From NCBI RefSeq assembly GCF_030272615.1, contig NC_081406.1, forward strand, positions 397,953,939 through 398,017,938: a stretch of 64,000 nt of DNA, given 5' to 3'. The notes beneath the pieces were generated by a model. It saw only the letters and a program-made list of their open reading frames with translations, had not been told where the DNA came from and ran no database searches. A program made the translations under genes and the position numbers. The DNA is from Cryptomeria japonica (taxonomy: Eukaryota > Streptophyta > Pinopsida > Cupressales > Cupressaceae). This document shows, piece after piece, positions 23,441-34,356 of this stretch (the stretch's first letter is position 1; every line of letters begins with the position of its first letter).

Positions 23441-24627
23441 TGCTACTACTTATCAAGTTGCCATTAGTTTTATGTTCAAAGTTATTCTATATACTCTAGT
23501 CGGTTATCTCTACCGAGATATTCAGTCGGTATGAACAGTCCAGTCGGTTATTGAAGAAAGTAGTCTCAGAACATAGTATACACTGAGCTGTCTACGGAGT
23601 ATCATTCTATGTCTACCGAGCAGCAAAGATGACACACCGAGTTGATATACACCGAGTGAAACGTGTTACCAGATTCATTGAACCTGGACATACATATGAA
23701 AACATGTTACAAGATCGAGGAACATCTAACCGTTATCACATTGGAAATTGCACTTAAAGATTGTGTATGATTTTGAGGTCATCTAACCAATGAAATATTT
23801 TGCATGGTTATTCATTCGATAAAACATGTTTGTAAGATCGAAGAAATGAATGGATCACCGTCATAAGAGATCTATTTATACAACATGGATTAAGATCAGA
23901 AACATACATGTAGCATGACAGAAAGGAAGATATAGAGATATATGGAGCAAGACATGTGAAAGCACTAAGTGTTATGACTGTTATAGAGACACAAAGGTCA
24001 TTGAGAAGGATTTCAGAGAACAGTCAAAGAACAGAGTAAACAGAAGGGTTTACCAAGTTACTATATGGGTTACTGAGGTATGCTATAAGCAAGGTAATTT
24101 ATTCTGAGCACATAGAATCTGCTATAACATTCCAGATGTAAAGTTGCATATATTTGTAATGATTTTATTGTAATATTTTGAAGTTGTAAGAAAAACCTTT
24201 AACAGGGTAAAAGACTCTAATCAAGTCTATAAATTTTAAAGCCTCTAACCAGGTGCAACATTTAGTTTAAGTGTTGTAAAATCCTTTAGCAAGGTAGATC
24301 TAACAGATCTTTATACTCCTAACAGGGTAAGCTATTAGAAATAGCTAAACATGTAGCTCTAACTGATCACTCTTTATTATTGAAGTAGTGAAGTTGTGGG
24401 TGCCATCCCCACCACAGTTTTTCTCTCTAACCAAGAGTTTTTGCATAACCAAAATATATGTGTTATGGAGTGAATCATGTATGATTGTTATCTATCTGTT
24501 TTAGCTTTATATTATGTTATTGCACTATTTGGTTTATGCATAACAGTAAAGTTATTATTGAAAAGTTTTGAAGTACTGATTCACCCCTCCCCTCTCAGTA
24601 CATTGGCTTTCCATATTGGGCCTAACA
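23441..24627 (+). repeat. 5' LTR of element D
   Basis: Starts TGCTACTACTTATC and ends GGGCCTAACA, just before the primer site. It contains many ACCGA/TCGGT pentamers and spaced CTAACAGGGT-like motifs near 24200-24330. Compared with the right LTR it has a 15-bp extra segment near 23642 and scattered substitutions. Confidence 0.93.
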
Positions 24628-24629
24628 AT

Positions 24630-24641
24630 TGGTATCAGAGC
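24630..24641 (+). promoter_or_regulatory. Primer binding site of element D
   Basis: TGGTATCAGAGC, two bases after the LTR, perfectly matches the usual initiator methionine tRNA primer complement. Confidence 0.92.
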
Positions 24642-24689
24642 TTCAATCTTGGAAAAGGGTTTAACTGCCTAAAGAGAAAGATCTTATCA

Positions 24690-26041
24690 ATGGAAGGCTA
24701 TAAACAATCTCGGAGGATTGTGTATCTACAAGAAGAGCTTGATCATGCTAATCAGGTGATTGCAGACATGCAAAGACAAATGCAAAAATCTCTGAAAGTA
24801 AGAAGAAGATCATCTAATGATTTGCAGGACTCTCAAGAGTTAGTGGAACAAATTGAGACATCATCTGAGAACAATATATCTAAAGAAACTGAAGAAATGA
24901 TTGGAGTATTGAGAGAAAAGAACAAAGCATTGGCTGATCAACTAAAAGCAATGAAAAGAGAACATGAACATTTCAGCACATAGATGACTAAAAATCTTGA
25001 TGCCTTGAGGACAGTCGAGGATAAAGAAAGAGATCTAGAAAGAGAGAAACAACAACTTGAAGCCTTAGTATCTGATAAGAATGATGAAATCACAAGGATG
25101 ACTGGAATTCAACAAAACCTGTCAGATCAACTAGGTTATGCACATCATGAAGCAAATCTGAAAAATGATAAGAATCAAGCATTGAAACTTGAAGTATCAA
25201 GGTTGACCGATGAACTTGAATAAGAGAAGAAATCCAAAGAAACACTGAAGAAGAGTTATGAAGCATCAAAGATGTTGGATGAGCAACTAAATACAAGAAG
25301 ACCCAACAAAGATGTAGGACTCGGTTACAAAGAAAAGACTCTACCGAAAAGGGAATTCATACTACCGAGAGAGGAGAATCATCAAAGCAAGCTGGAAACA
25401 AGAACAACCTCAAAAGAAAGAAGCTTTTTTGCAACTACTGTGGAAATCAAGGTCACACTGCCAACATGTGCCAAATCAGAAAAGGTAAACAACCGAATGT
25501 CACTAAGTCCAAAGGTTATTGTTACAATTGCAATAAATATGGTCACACATCTAATCAATGTAGGACAAAGTCTGTTAACAATTATCAGAAGGCAAAATTC
25601 AAAGGGTTTTGTAAAAACTGTAATAGATATGGACATAGTACCGAGAAGTGTTGGCTTAAGCAAAAGAACTATATGAGGTATGCACACCGAGCAAATGCTA
25701 GAGGTTACCAAACTCACACAAATCCTTACCGACAGTATTCTGTAGTACCATGGGATTACAATACAAGGATATGGTGTGAATGTTGTGGAAGATATGGACA
25801 TATAAGTGCCAACTATTTTATAAGGTTTGGAATGAACAACCGAAGATCATGGAGAAATCCTAGTATGACATGTTTTCATTGTCACAAAGTTGGACACTTG
25901 GTTGGAGATTGCAGAGATCAACCTAGAAAAGACACTGAAAAAATAAAAGATAAATTAAAGATGATTTGGAAAAAGAAGGAAATTGTGTCAAATGAAGAAA
26001 GCACCTTACCTACCGAGTTAGGTGCACCTATTCCAAATTAA
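24690..26041 (+). pseudogene. Element D gene 1: coiled coil with five zinc knuckles
   Basis: Starts MEGYKQSRRIVYLQEELDHA, 49 bases after the primer site, the usual place for gag. About 190 residues are strongly charged coiled coil, interrupted by TAG at 24981 and TAA at 25221 in the same frame. A frameshift near 25340 leads to a basic region with CCHC zinc knuckles: CNYCGNQGHTANMC (about 25430), CYNCNKYGHTSNQC, CKNCNRYGHSTEKC, CECCGRYGHISANY (25775, last cysteine lost) and CFHCHKVGHLVGDC (about 25872). It ends at TAA, 26039-26041. Position and knuckles suggest a gag-like nucleic-acid-binding protein, but no capsid fold is evident and most plant gags have one or two knuckles. Function is inferred. 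Confidence 0.85.
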
Positions 26042-26592
26042 TCTGTAAAGGTATGAAGGGACTGCATTCTCTCAAGGTTAAATCTTAACAGTTCCTATTT
26101 TATTATGTACTTAATTCAAAATCTGCATAATTAAGATGTAATAGTAAGTTTGAAATTCTATCAAAGTCTTTTGAAGTACTATACAGGAAACCTGTCAAGT
26201 CGGTGTATATAGGAAACTTGTCTAGTTGGCGAATGAAGGAAGTCTGGTTACTCAGTTAAAGCGAAAAAAATGAAAGAAAGTTAAGTGGAACGGAGTGCAT
26301 TTAATGTTTTTGACCTAACCCGCATGGAGCTCGATAAGGCATATTGTGTACTTAAAAGCATTTTCACGGTCATTTTTACTCACCAAGTTTTCAAGAGAGC
26401 AGAGAAAAGCGAATCTAAGGCGATCAAACCTCCTACAAAGCAAATTCAAGGTATTTACATCAATCTCAACACATTGTTAAGCTGGTTTACCGATCTTATC
26501 AAGCTATTATTATTTGCTAAGTGTGAAACATCAGTCGTTTGAAAATCCTGAAACCCTAAGGATCCTTTGATAGCTTTTATCTGAAATCTACA
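26042..26592 (+). other. Spacer between the two genes of element D
   Basis: No supported gene. A short frame (26285-26542) runs through it without recognisable features. It could hold a splice acceptor or internal promoter for gene 2, but none was identified. Confidence 0.45.
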
Positions 26593-29500
26593 ATGGCATC
26601 TAAGATCCAAGATCCCATCATTGTTAAGAATGTAGAGAAGCCCTCACTAAAATACTCTTTGACTCCCAAAGTTGCATCTGAACTGGATGACAAAACCACT
26701 TTTTCACTCATCTTAGATAGAGTGTTGTTAGTCGAGGATGTGAGATTCTTCACCAAATGTCATGTTGAAGAACTCGGTCATGTTGAAATTAAAGACACCT
26801 ATGATGAATTGTGCATAGATGGTAAATTGAATAGCAAGTATGAACACATTAAGATCAAGGGATTAACTGAAGCCCTAACCTATCCCCGCATGTTCAAACC
26901 CCAGTGGGTCAAGTTTGTTCTGAGCAGAGTTCACGATGATTTCATGTGGCTAGAAGAGAAACCATTTAAGATTACCAAGGAAATCATTCATCTGATTACC
27001 GGTTACCCCATTTATGATCATGCCCGAGCCCAAAAGATGATATCACAGAAGGAATTGATCAGTTTAACCGGAGTGGAATCAGATTGCAGAGGATTGAAAT
27101 TGAATAATGTCATAGATGAAGAACTAAAATTTGCCATAAGAGTAATAGGTTACCGTTTCTTCCAATCAGCAAGGGAAAACAATGTACCTTGTGCAGCAGT
27201 AGACCTAGCAGACAAAATTGTGAAAAAGGGAATGAAAATTGATCTATGTGAGGTGTTGCTGAAGAACCTATTTGAGAATCTGAACACCATCAGGAAGCCG
27301 AAGAAGAACAACTCGGCTAATACACTAAAGTTTGGATCATTACTTGTATGCATGTTTTTCTATTTTGAAAAATTCTTTCCATCAGTCGGTAAAGTTGTTT
27401 GGGAACTACACCGACCAATCACCCATCAGATCAATGACTTCATTAAGAAGTTATGTGATAATTTCAATGATATTATGGATGATTACTTCAGTAAGTTCCA
27501 AGAGAAAATGCATAACAGGTACCGGATTCCACCCCAGCTAGTGGAGAAATACAAAAATGACATATGTTTTGAAGTAGACACTGATTACTGTTATATGAAT
27601 GCTGTGGAACCGAGAACTCAATCTTTGTCACCTATGGGTTACAAGATTGATTTTGACATCACACAATAGCAAATTGATGCATTTCTCTCATTACCGATTC
27701 ATGCTACCGAGCTGAGGTATGGAACCTATGAGGAAGTGAAGGAAAAGGTAAAGATGAGCATTGTAGTACCCAAAAGCTACAAGAAAGGCAACAAAGATGA
27801 TAAAGGCATTATCTAAGAAATTCAGAGAAGACTCTTCCTCTACACCTGTCAAAGGCACCATTGCCATTACCGAAGAGGAATCTGAAGCCTAAGAGGCAGC
27901 TATAACACTGAGCACTGAATTGCCTAAGGGTAAAGTGTTGAAAAGAAAGAAACTGGATTCATCAAAGGCCTCACCGACTCCACCTCCAAAGCGACCTAAC
28001 ACTAGAGCATCTTCAACTTCACCAAGTAAGAAAACAAAGAGTGTTACTGTTCCCAAGGTAACAAAGACCTACAAGAAATCTACTCGGAGACTCATTTTGG
28101 CAAAAGAGTCTAGTGATACCGAATCAGAGGATGCAAGCAAATTTCAGATTGTCAAGAGCAAGAAGGTAAATGTACATAGTGTTGAAAACTTCTGTGCTAA
28201 TCTGAAAGAATATGGTGGATTTGGATCATTCAGATATGTTAAGTATGAAACCAGAAATAATGACGAGAAGAGACAAATTGAAGAAGCTGTCATTTGCACA
28301 CTTCTAAAATTCCGGTTAGCTCCATTGGAACTAGCTAAGTCACTTCTGAATGAAATTTATTTCCATATTGATAATAGGTGGAAGTATGCAATGAACTCGG
28401 AGAAATAGATCAGAGAAAGAAGTCTGGTACATCTCTTTCCTGACATGTCAGTAGTTGAAATAAAAGAACGTCTGACAACCTACAACTCAAAGTTTCTCGT
28501 CAAATAGAGAGCTTTAAAACTGATGAATGGGCTGTATATTGAAGTGGAAAATGAGACAAAAGCAAAGTGGTAGGAAATCTTTAAAGTCAAGGATGCCAGT
28601 GAGCAAGCTACAGTTGAAATTGTTGATGTCACCAAGCAAGATCCTGATGTTACTGAGCAAGACCCTGCTGACACCATTCAAATAGATGAAGATGTCATGG
28701 ATATAGAGGCACCGAAACATGAAATGATGAAAGGCAATGCATATGCAAAACTTGTATCTACTGAATCAGTCTTGGAACAAGTTCAGCCTTACCCACCGGT
28801 CAAACAACCTGTCTCAAGCGAAACCCCTCATGACACGGATCAAGGCATCGAAGGTCACAAGTCTACAGCAGGAGAAGGTACTACTCAAGAACAAACATCT
28901 TAAGAACCTTCTAGCACTAAGAATGTTGCAACTGAGACACCAAGTACCGAGACACCAAAGGACACCATAGAGGCTAAGGAATCCGACCAAAGTGTTGCCT
29001 CTACTAAGCAACCTACCGAGGGTCATCAAGCCTCACAAGCCATTGTCTTAGTTCCATTGGTGAAAGGTAAAGAAAAGAAGATGAAAAAGCATAGTTTTAA
29101 AGTTGATTTGTCAAAACCAATAGTGTTGCCCAATGTAGACATATCAAAATTAAAGGGGCAAGCACTCATTGATTTTGGTGAACTATGCAAAGCAAAGGCC
29201 GAACAAGAGAAGCAAATGGCGATTCAAAAGAAAAAGAAAGTACTTTAGAAGGTGAAAGAACTCTTAATAGATATGCTACCTGAAGCTACAATGTCAACAG
29301 ATGCAGCCATCCACATTCAACTAGATGAACTCCTAACAAAGATAGAGACATCTGGAGTAGATGCATCAGAATATTTGAGCAAGCTAAAAGACAAGGAGCT
29401 CACTGCAAAAATGATAGAAGAGGTACAAAAAGCTATAGCTATTGGCAAAGTTAAACTTGCCAAATTTATTGCTGAGTCGACTCCTCAACTCAAGCACATT

Positions 29501-29932
29501 CTTTATTTATTTCAGAAACTCTGCACATTTTTTTTATTCATTAAAGACATTAAGAATAAAACAGAGGCAATTGAGAAAGAGATCACCGATCTCTCAAATA
29601 AGTTGACCACAGAGCCAAATTCAGTTCAGAATTTTTATACAAAGCTACAACAGCTCATGGCTCAACAATTGGACCTAAGAAATGAAGAACACAAGATCAG
29701 GATGGACATAATGACACTTCAGACATTATTGCTTCCTCATCTTTCATCCATCCAAGAACAGATCTACAGAGCCACCTCCTTATCTACTACACAAGAGGGA
29801 AGCACTCTAGATGGCTTAATATCATTATTGGCTGATATTCAAGCACATAATTCTTTAATGGATAGTGTAAAGATTGCACTCTCTATCGCTCTCACCGAAG
29901 CACGGACCAAGTACAAATCCATTTTTGACTAG
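26593..29932 (+). pseudogene. Element D gene 2: about 1,100-codon protein, not pol
   Basis: Begins MASKIQDPIIVKNVEKPSLK and is open for 358 codons to a TAG at 27667, which looks like a changed CAG or CAA codon because the protein continues (QIDAFLSLPIHATELRYGTY). A frameshift near 27800 moves it to a second frame, followed to 29932 with stops at 27889, 28406, 28505, 28571, 28901 and 29247. Residues 105-260 (ITKEIIHLITGYP at 127-139, then a helical stretch with VDLADKIVKKGMKIDLCEVL) resemble the N-terminal region of plant transposon-derived mobile-domain proteins. A Lys/Pro/Ser-rich basic linker (27920-28110), an acidic Thr/Gln-rich part (28600-29040) and a coiled coil (29252-29932) follow. 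No catalytic pol motif. Probably a captured host or transposon gene; family assignment is weak. Confidence 0.75.
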
Positions 29933-29971
29933 TTACCACCCTCGAATGGTAATTAAGTTTTGATGTTTGTC

Positions 29972-29983
29972 AAAAAGGGGGAG
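29972..29983 (+). promoter_or_regulatory. Internal purine tract of element D
   Basis: AAAAAGGGGGAG in the context TTTGTCAAAAAGGGG lies 40 bases after gene 2 and about 330 bases before the 3' LTR. It resembles the terminal tract and may be a second plus-strand primer. Confidence 0.55.
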
Positions 29984-30301
29984 TGATACAGTATTGGGGG
30001 AGTGTAGTATTCAAAGTATCAAACAAAAGAAGTATAGTATACAAGGGGAGTATACCGAGCAGAGTAAGTAGAGTATCCAAGAGCAGTGAACCGAGCAATA
30101 AACAGAACAATAAGCAAAGAACAAGAACAGATCACCAAGCATACAAAATCAGAGTTTTGTACAGTTTATCGTTAAGGGGAGTATATCTGGATATATTATT
30201 GACTATTGTATATGCTGTCAGTATAGTCAAATTTTGCAAGTATATAGATTATTGAGTTATAACTTTGAAAGTATTTTTTGTCAAACATCTCAACTAATGT
30301 C

Positions 30302-30313
30302 AAAAGGGGAGAT
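30302..30313 (+). promoter_or_regulatory. Terminal polypurine tract of element D
   Basis: AAAAGGGGAGAT is immediately followed by the 3' LTR start TGTTACTACTTATC. Confidence 0.88.
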
Positions 30314-31477
30314 TGTTACTACTTATCAAGTTGCCATTAGTTTTATGTTCAAAGTTATTCTATATACTCTAGTCGGTTATCTCTACCAAGATATTCAATC
30401 GGTATGAACAACCCCGTCGATTATTGAAGAAAGTAGTCTCAGAACGTAGTATACACCGAGCTATCTACCGAGTATCATTCTATGTCTACCGAGCAGCAAA
30501 GATGACACACCGAGTGAAACGTGTTACCAAATTCATTGAACCTGGACATACATATGAAAACGTGTTACAAGATCAAGGAACATCTAACCGTTATCACATT
30601 GGAAATTGCACTTAAAGATTGTGTATGATTTTGAGGTCATCTAACCAATGAAATGTTTTGCATGGTTATTCATTCGATAAAATATGTTTGTAAGATTGAA
30701 GCAATGAATGGATCACCGTCATAAGAGATCTATTTATACAACATGGATTAAGATCAGAAACATACATGTAGCATGACAAAAAGGAAGATATAGAGATATA
30801 TGAAGCAAGACATGTGAAAGCACTAAGTGTTATGACCGTTACAGAGACACAAAGGTCACCGAGAAGGATTTCAGAGAACAGTTAAAGAACAGAGTAAACA
30901 GAAGGGTTTACCGAGTTACTATATGGGTTACCGAGGTATGCTATAAGCAAGGTAATTTATTCTGAGCACATAGAATCTGCTATAACATTCCAGATGTAAA
31001 GTTGCAGATATTTGTAATGATTTTATTGTAATATTTTGAAGTTGTAAGAAAAACCTTTAACAAGGTAAAAGACTCTAATCAAGTCTATAAATTGTAAAGC
31101 CTCTAACCAGGTGCAGCATTTAGTTTAAGTGTTGTAAAATCCTTTAGCAAGGTAGATCTAATAGATCTTGATACTCCTAACAGGGTAAGCTATCAGAAAT
31201 AGCTAAACATGTAGCTCTAACCGAGCACTCTTTATTATTGAAGTAGTGAAGTTGTGGGTGCCATCCCCACTGCAGTTTTTCTCTCTAACCAAGAGTTTCT
31301 GTGTAACCAAAATATATGTGTTATGGAGTGAATCATGTATGATTGTTATCTATCTGTTTTAGCTTTATATTATGTTACTGCACTATTCGGTTTATGCATA
31401 ATAGTAAAGTTATTATTGAAAAGTTTTGAAGTACTAATTCACCCCTCCCCTCTCAATACATTAGCTTTCCATATTGG
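30314..31477 (+). repeat. 3' LTR of element D, truncated at its end
   Basis: Matches 23441-24617 and keeps the TG start. It stops at CCATATTGG, where the left LTR continues GCCTAACA, so the terminal CA and a few preceding bases are missing. One extra C separates it from the duplicated flank at 31479. Confidence 0.92.
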
Positions 31478-31478
31478 C

Positions 31479-31834
31479 ATGCAATGCTTATGATAGTGCA
31501 AATTAGATGTCTATGCCTTCACATACTTGCATGTATCTAATTCCCTTGTCTAGTAATAAGTTATTCTTACTAGCTTTTTAATGGGGACCATATTGTTGGT
31601 GTATGCACTGTAGGTATCATCAACTACCTCTTTCAAGGTGCGTAAGGCCTCTTTTGATTTAAGAGACCTTAGGAGAGTACCATCAAAGCTCCTTACTTGT
31701 AAGGGATGTTCTTGAGAGATTATACTAAACATATAGCATCATAGCGTTTTGGAGCTAATATGAAATCTAATAATGCTCATTCCTTTGGCATGTAATTTAT
31801 CTTATAATCCATCGAGTTTTGTTGATATAATAGA
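31479..31834. repeat. Right copy of the long duplication flanking element D
   Basis: Same-orientation copy of 23085-23440, starting ATGCAATGCTTATG and ending TGATATAATAGA. After it the element C sequence continues uniquely. Confidence 0.93.
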
Positions 31835-31835
31835 T

Positions 31836-32605
31836 ATCTCATTAATGAAGTTTTGAATTATGTTGTGCTAACAATGCCTGAGGGTTGATTAAGTTTGTTG
31901 AAATGTAGAGTAGTAATGATTTTACTCAAATGAGGACCAATAATGATGCTAAATACTTTATGATTCAATTAAATACTTGTTGGCATGACTTATCTTAGTG
32001 AAGGTTGTTTTTTGTTAGTAAATTGCAGGAATGGTTTACATTTGTCAGCTAGTTGTGAAATAGACCTTCGAATATCCTGAAGCTTGTCCTAGAGATTGGA
32101 TAATTGTTTGAGTTTTTAGAGGTGGTATCTTATTGATAATAGTGACTTTGGTGGGATTGATTTCAATGTCACATCGAGAGACAATGAAGCTAATGTATTT
32201 TCTAAAAGTAACACCAAATACACATTTTTTTTGTTGAGCTAAATTTTGTATTTTCTCAAATTGTCAAATACCTTCTCAAGAATATGCAAATGGCCCTATC
32301 TTGTTGATTTGGCTAACAAATCATCTACCTAAGTCTTTCTTTATATCATGTAACATCATGAAAACTGGTTGTCATTTCTCTCTAATAGGTAATCTTACCA
32401 TTTTTGAGCCCAAATGATATGAAATGATAACAAAAAGTTCCATAAGGTATGGTAAATGTTATCGTGTATATTTTTGGGGGCAATATGAATTTTGATAATA
32501 TCTAAAAAACTTGTCCACTAGTATAGATTCGTTGCCCTATTGTTAGGCAATCCCGTCTACATTGGGCTATAAAAAATCATCTTTAGGACATGCTTTGTCA
32601 AAGGT
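31836..32605 (-). pseudogene. Reverse transcriptase region of element C (Tat-like)
   Basis: The DNA aligns by eye with the element B RT at about 12650-13220: GTTGTCATTTCTCT..ATAGGT, the following segment around the SFTTPWGT box, and ATCATCTTTAGGACATGC against ATCATCTTTCAGACATGC. It is on the minus strand in the expected order relative to the integrase at 22516-23440. The RNase H part is mostly deleted. It is full of stops. It ends at about 32605, where an LTR-like sequence starts. Confidence 0.72.
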
Positions 32606-33250
32606 CTATAAAGACACTTGAAAATGAATAACACATTTTCAATTTTACCACTTCACCATTTCTCATCACTTCTTTTGTCAACATTAATTAAATAATTATA
32701 ATTATTTCATCATATTTTTCTTCTTACATTATTTAAATAGTTTTTAATTATTTAATTATTATATCGATCTATTCTTCTACCTACATTAATTAGATAATTA
32801 ATTAATTTTTCTTATCCACTATTTAATTAGCTAATATTTCATCAATTATATAAATTACTTAAATATTTTAATTATTTCTTCTATAATTAAATAAATAAGT
32901 TATAATTTATTTATTTATTTATTTTTAATTTGTATTTTTCAACAATGCACATGAATTAAATAGTTTTATATATTTAATTCTATTAATAATTGTTCATACA
33001 CCTCCATCATAATAGTTCATTTAGAGTCACTCCTAGTTTACTCATTAATCAAATCCAAATAATTACTCCATGCAATTGGTTAACTCATTCATGCAATTAG
33101 TTAACTCCCCAATTTATATCCTCATGGGGACACATATGTGCACACTCCTCTCATCCCTTCAATAATTCTCATCTATTGATTCCTCTGATGAATTTCCATC
33201 ATTGATTGATATCAAGTGAAATTTATAAATCAATCATCTTCCAATATATT
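32606..33250 (+). repeat. Probable Tat-type LTR, plus strand (element N)
   Basis: TATAAAGACACTTGAAAATG followed by AATTAATTAA-rich sequence resembles the start of the element O LTR (TGTAGACATCTAAAATTG). It abuts truncated RT, as O and H abut truncated pol. The far end was not found, and no second copy is in the window. Confidence 0.45.
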
Positions 33251-34356
33251 ATATTACACATATCCTAGTATGCTCGATTTAACCTTTATCCTTGAAACTA
33301 ATAAATTTGCTTTAGAATTTTGTGCCTTGAAGAGCACAAGTTTAGAATGATGCTCTTGATTAAAATTTGATGCTTTGATATGCCAATTAGTGCATCTGAC
33401 ATGATAAGAAATTTTTTTAAGTCCAACATAGAGAGGCACTTTTGATCAACTTACATTTTTAGAGGCTTTATTTTATATTTGGTAAGACCAAGCTAGATTG
33501 GTGCTATTGATCCTCATAATGGTTTTATTGATGAGTATCATGGCAGTTTTGATTAATTAACATTTTGTAGGGTTTTGTCACTTGTTTGTAGGTATTTTGA
33601 GCTTAAGAGCAGATTGACACATCTAACAAGTATCTGAGCCCTTTTGACAGATACTTTTGATCTATTTCATTATATTTTTTTTGATTATTACTATATTATT
33701 AATCTCTAATTTTTCTCTTTTGATATTTGCTTTGGCGCCTTTGATTTGGATTGGAATTATCTTTTGGCTAACCTTATTAAGGTTCTTTTAAACTAACTCT
33801 ATTGGTAGAAGTTGGCTATCGTGGGAAGAAGAACATAAATTAAACTAGTAGTGTAATTTGGTGCAACACACTCATCAAGGTTTCATTTTTTAAAATCATT
33901 AGTGTAGTTGTACATTTAGTTTTTGAAAGGGTTGATGAACTTGTTTTCCATGTTTTTGTAAGCTAGTTGGTTTGTATGCTCTCTCCTTTTTCTTTGTTCA
34001 AGTTCAAGGATTAAAACATCTCATAGTTTACTTATTAGTTGTGTTTACCCAAAGTTGTGCTAGTTTGTGTATGCTCTTCCCTTGCACTTTGTGCGAGCCT
34101 TAGGATAAAAAAAACTAACACCAACCTTTCTCTTTAGGAGGTCTTGCACATAGTGGATAACTTCCTATGACTAATCACTTATTAGTGCATAATAGAATTT
34201 TGATGGTTAAAAGCCACATAGGGATAGTGAATAAAAATTCTAGAGCATATATTGATAGGTACATGGGGAGTGAATGGTTGTATATAGAGTTTGTTTGATG
34301 TATAGATCAAAATACTTGTCACTTTTTTGGACCTTTTTGATAGTTCTGATACTTAA
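33251..34356. other. Unassigned interval
   Basis: Decayed sequence without a supported gene. TTGGCTATCGTGGGAAG near 33812 faintly recalls a primer site of Tat/Athila elements, which would fit as the end of the LTR starting at 32606, but this is weak. Confidence 0.4.

Larger units (their letters stand above)
23441..31477 (+). mobile_element. Element D: LTR retrotransposon with cargo genes and no pol
   Basis: Two LTRs of about 1.18 kb, an initiator-methionine primer site and a terminal purine tract define a plus-strand LTR element of about 8 kb. Its interior has two coding regions: a coiled-coil protein with five CCHC zinc knuckles, and a long second gene starting with a mobile-domain-like region and ending in coiled coils. 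No aspartic protease, reverse transcriptase, RNase H or integrase motif was seen, so it is non-autonomous. Its LTR end (TTCACCCC..CCTCTCAGTA) and CCCAC hairpin resemble those of copia element I. It sits in element C and is flanked by a 356-bp duplication, not a short one. The 3' LTR lacks its last bases. Confidence 0.9.

Noticed and set aside
24477-24689. N-terminal extension with hydrophobic segments upstream of element D gene 1
   Set aside because: It lies in the LTR and primer site, which are not protein-coding. The ATG at 24690 after the primer site is the sensible start.
33808-33830. Primer site of a Tat/Athila element
   Set aside because: The resemblance to known primer sites is partial and no LTR end could be confirmed next to it.
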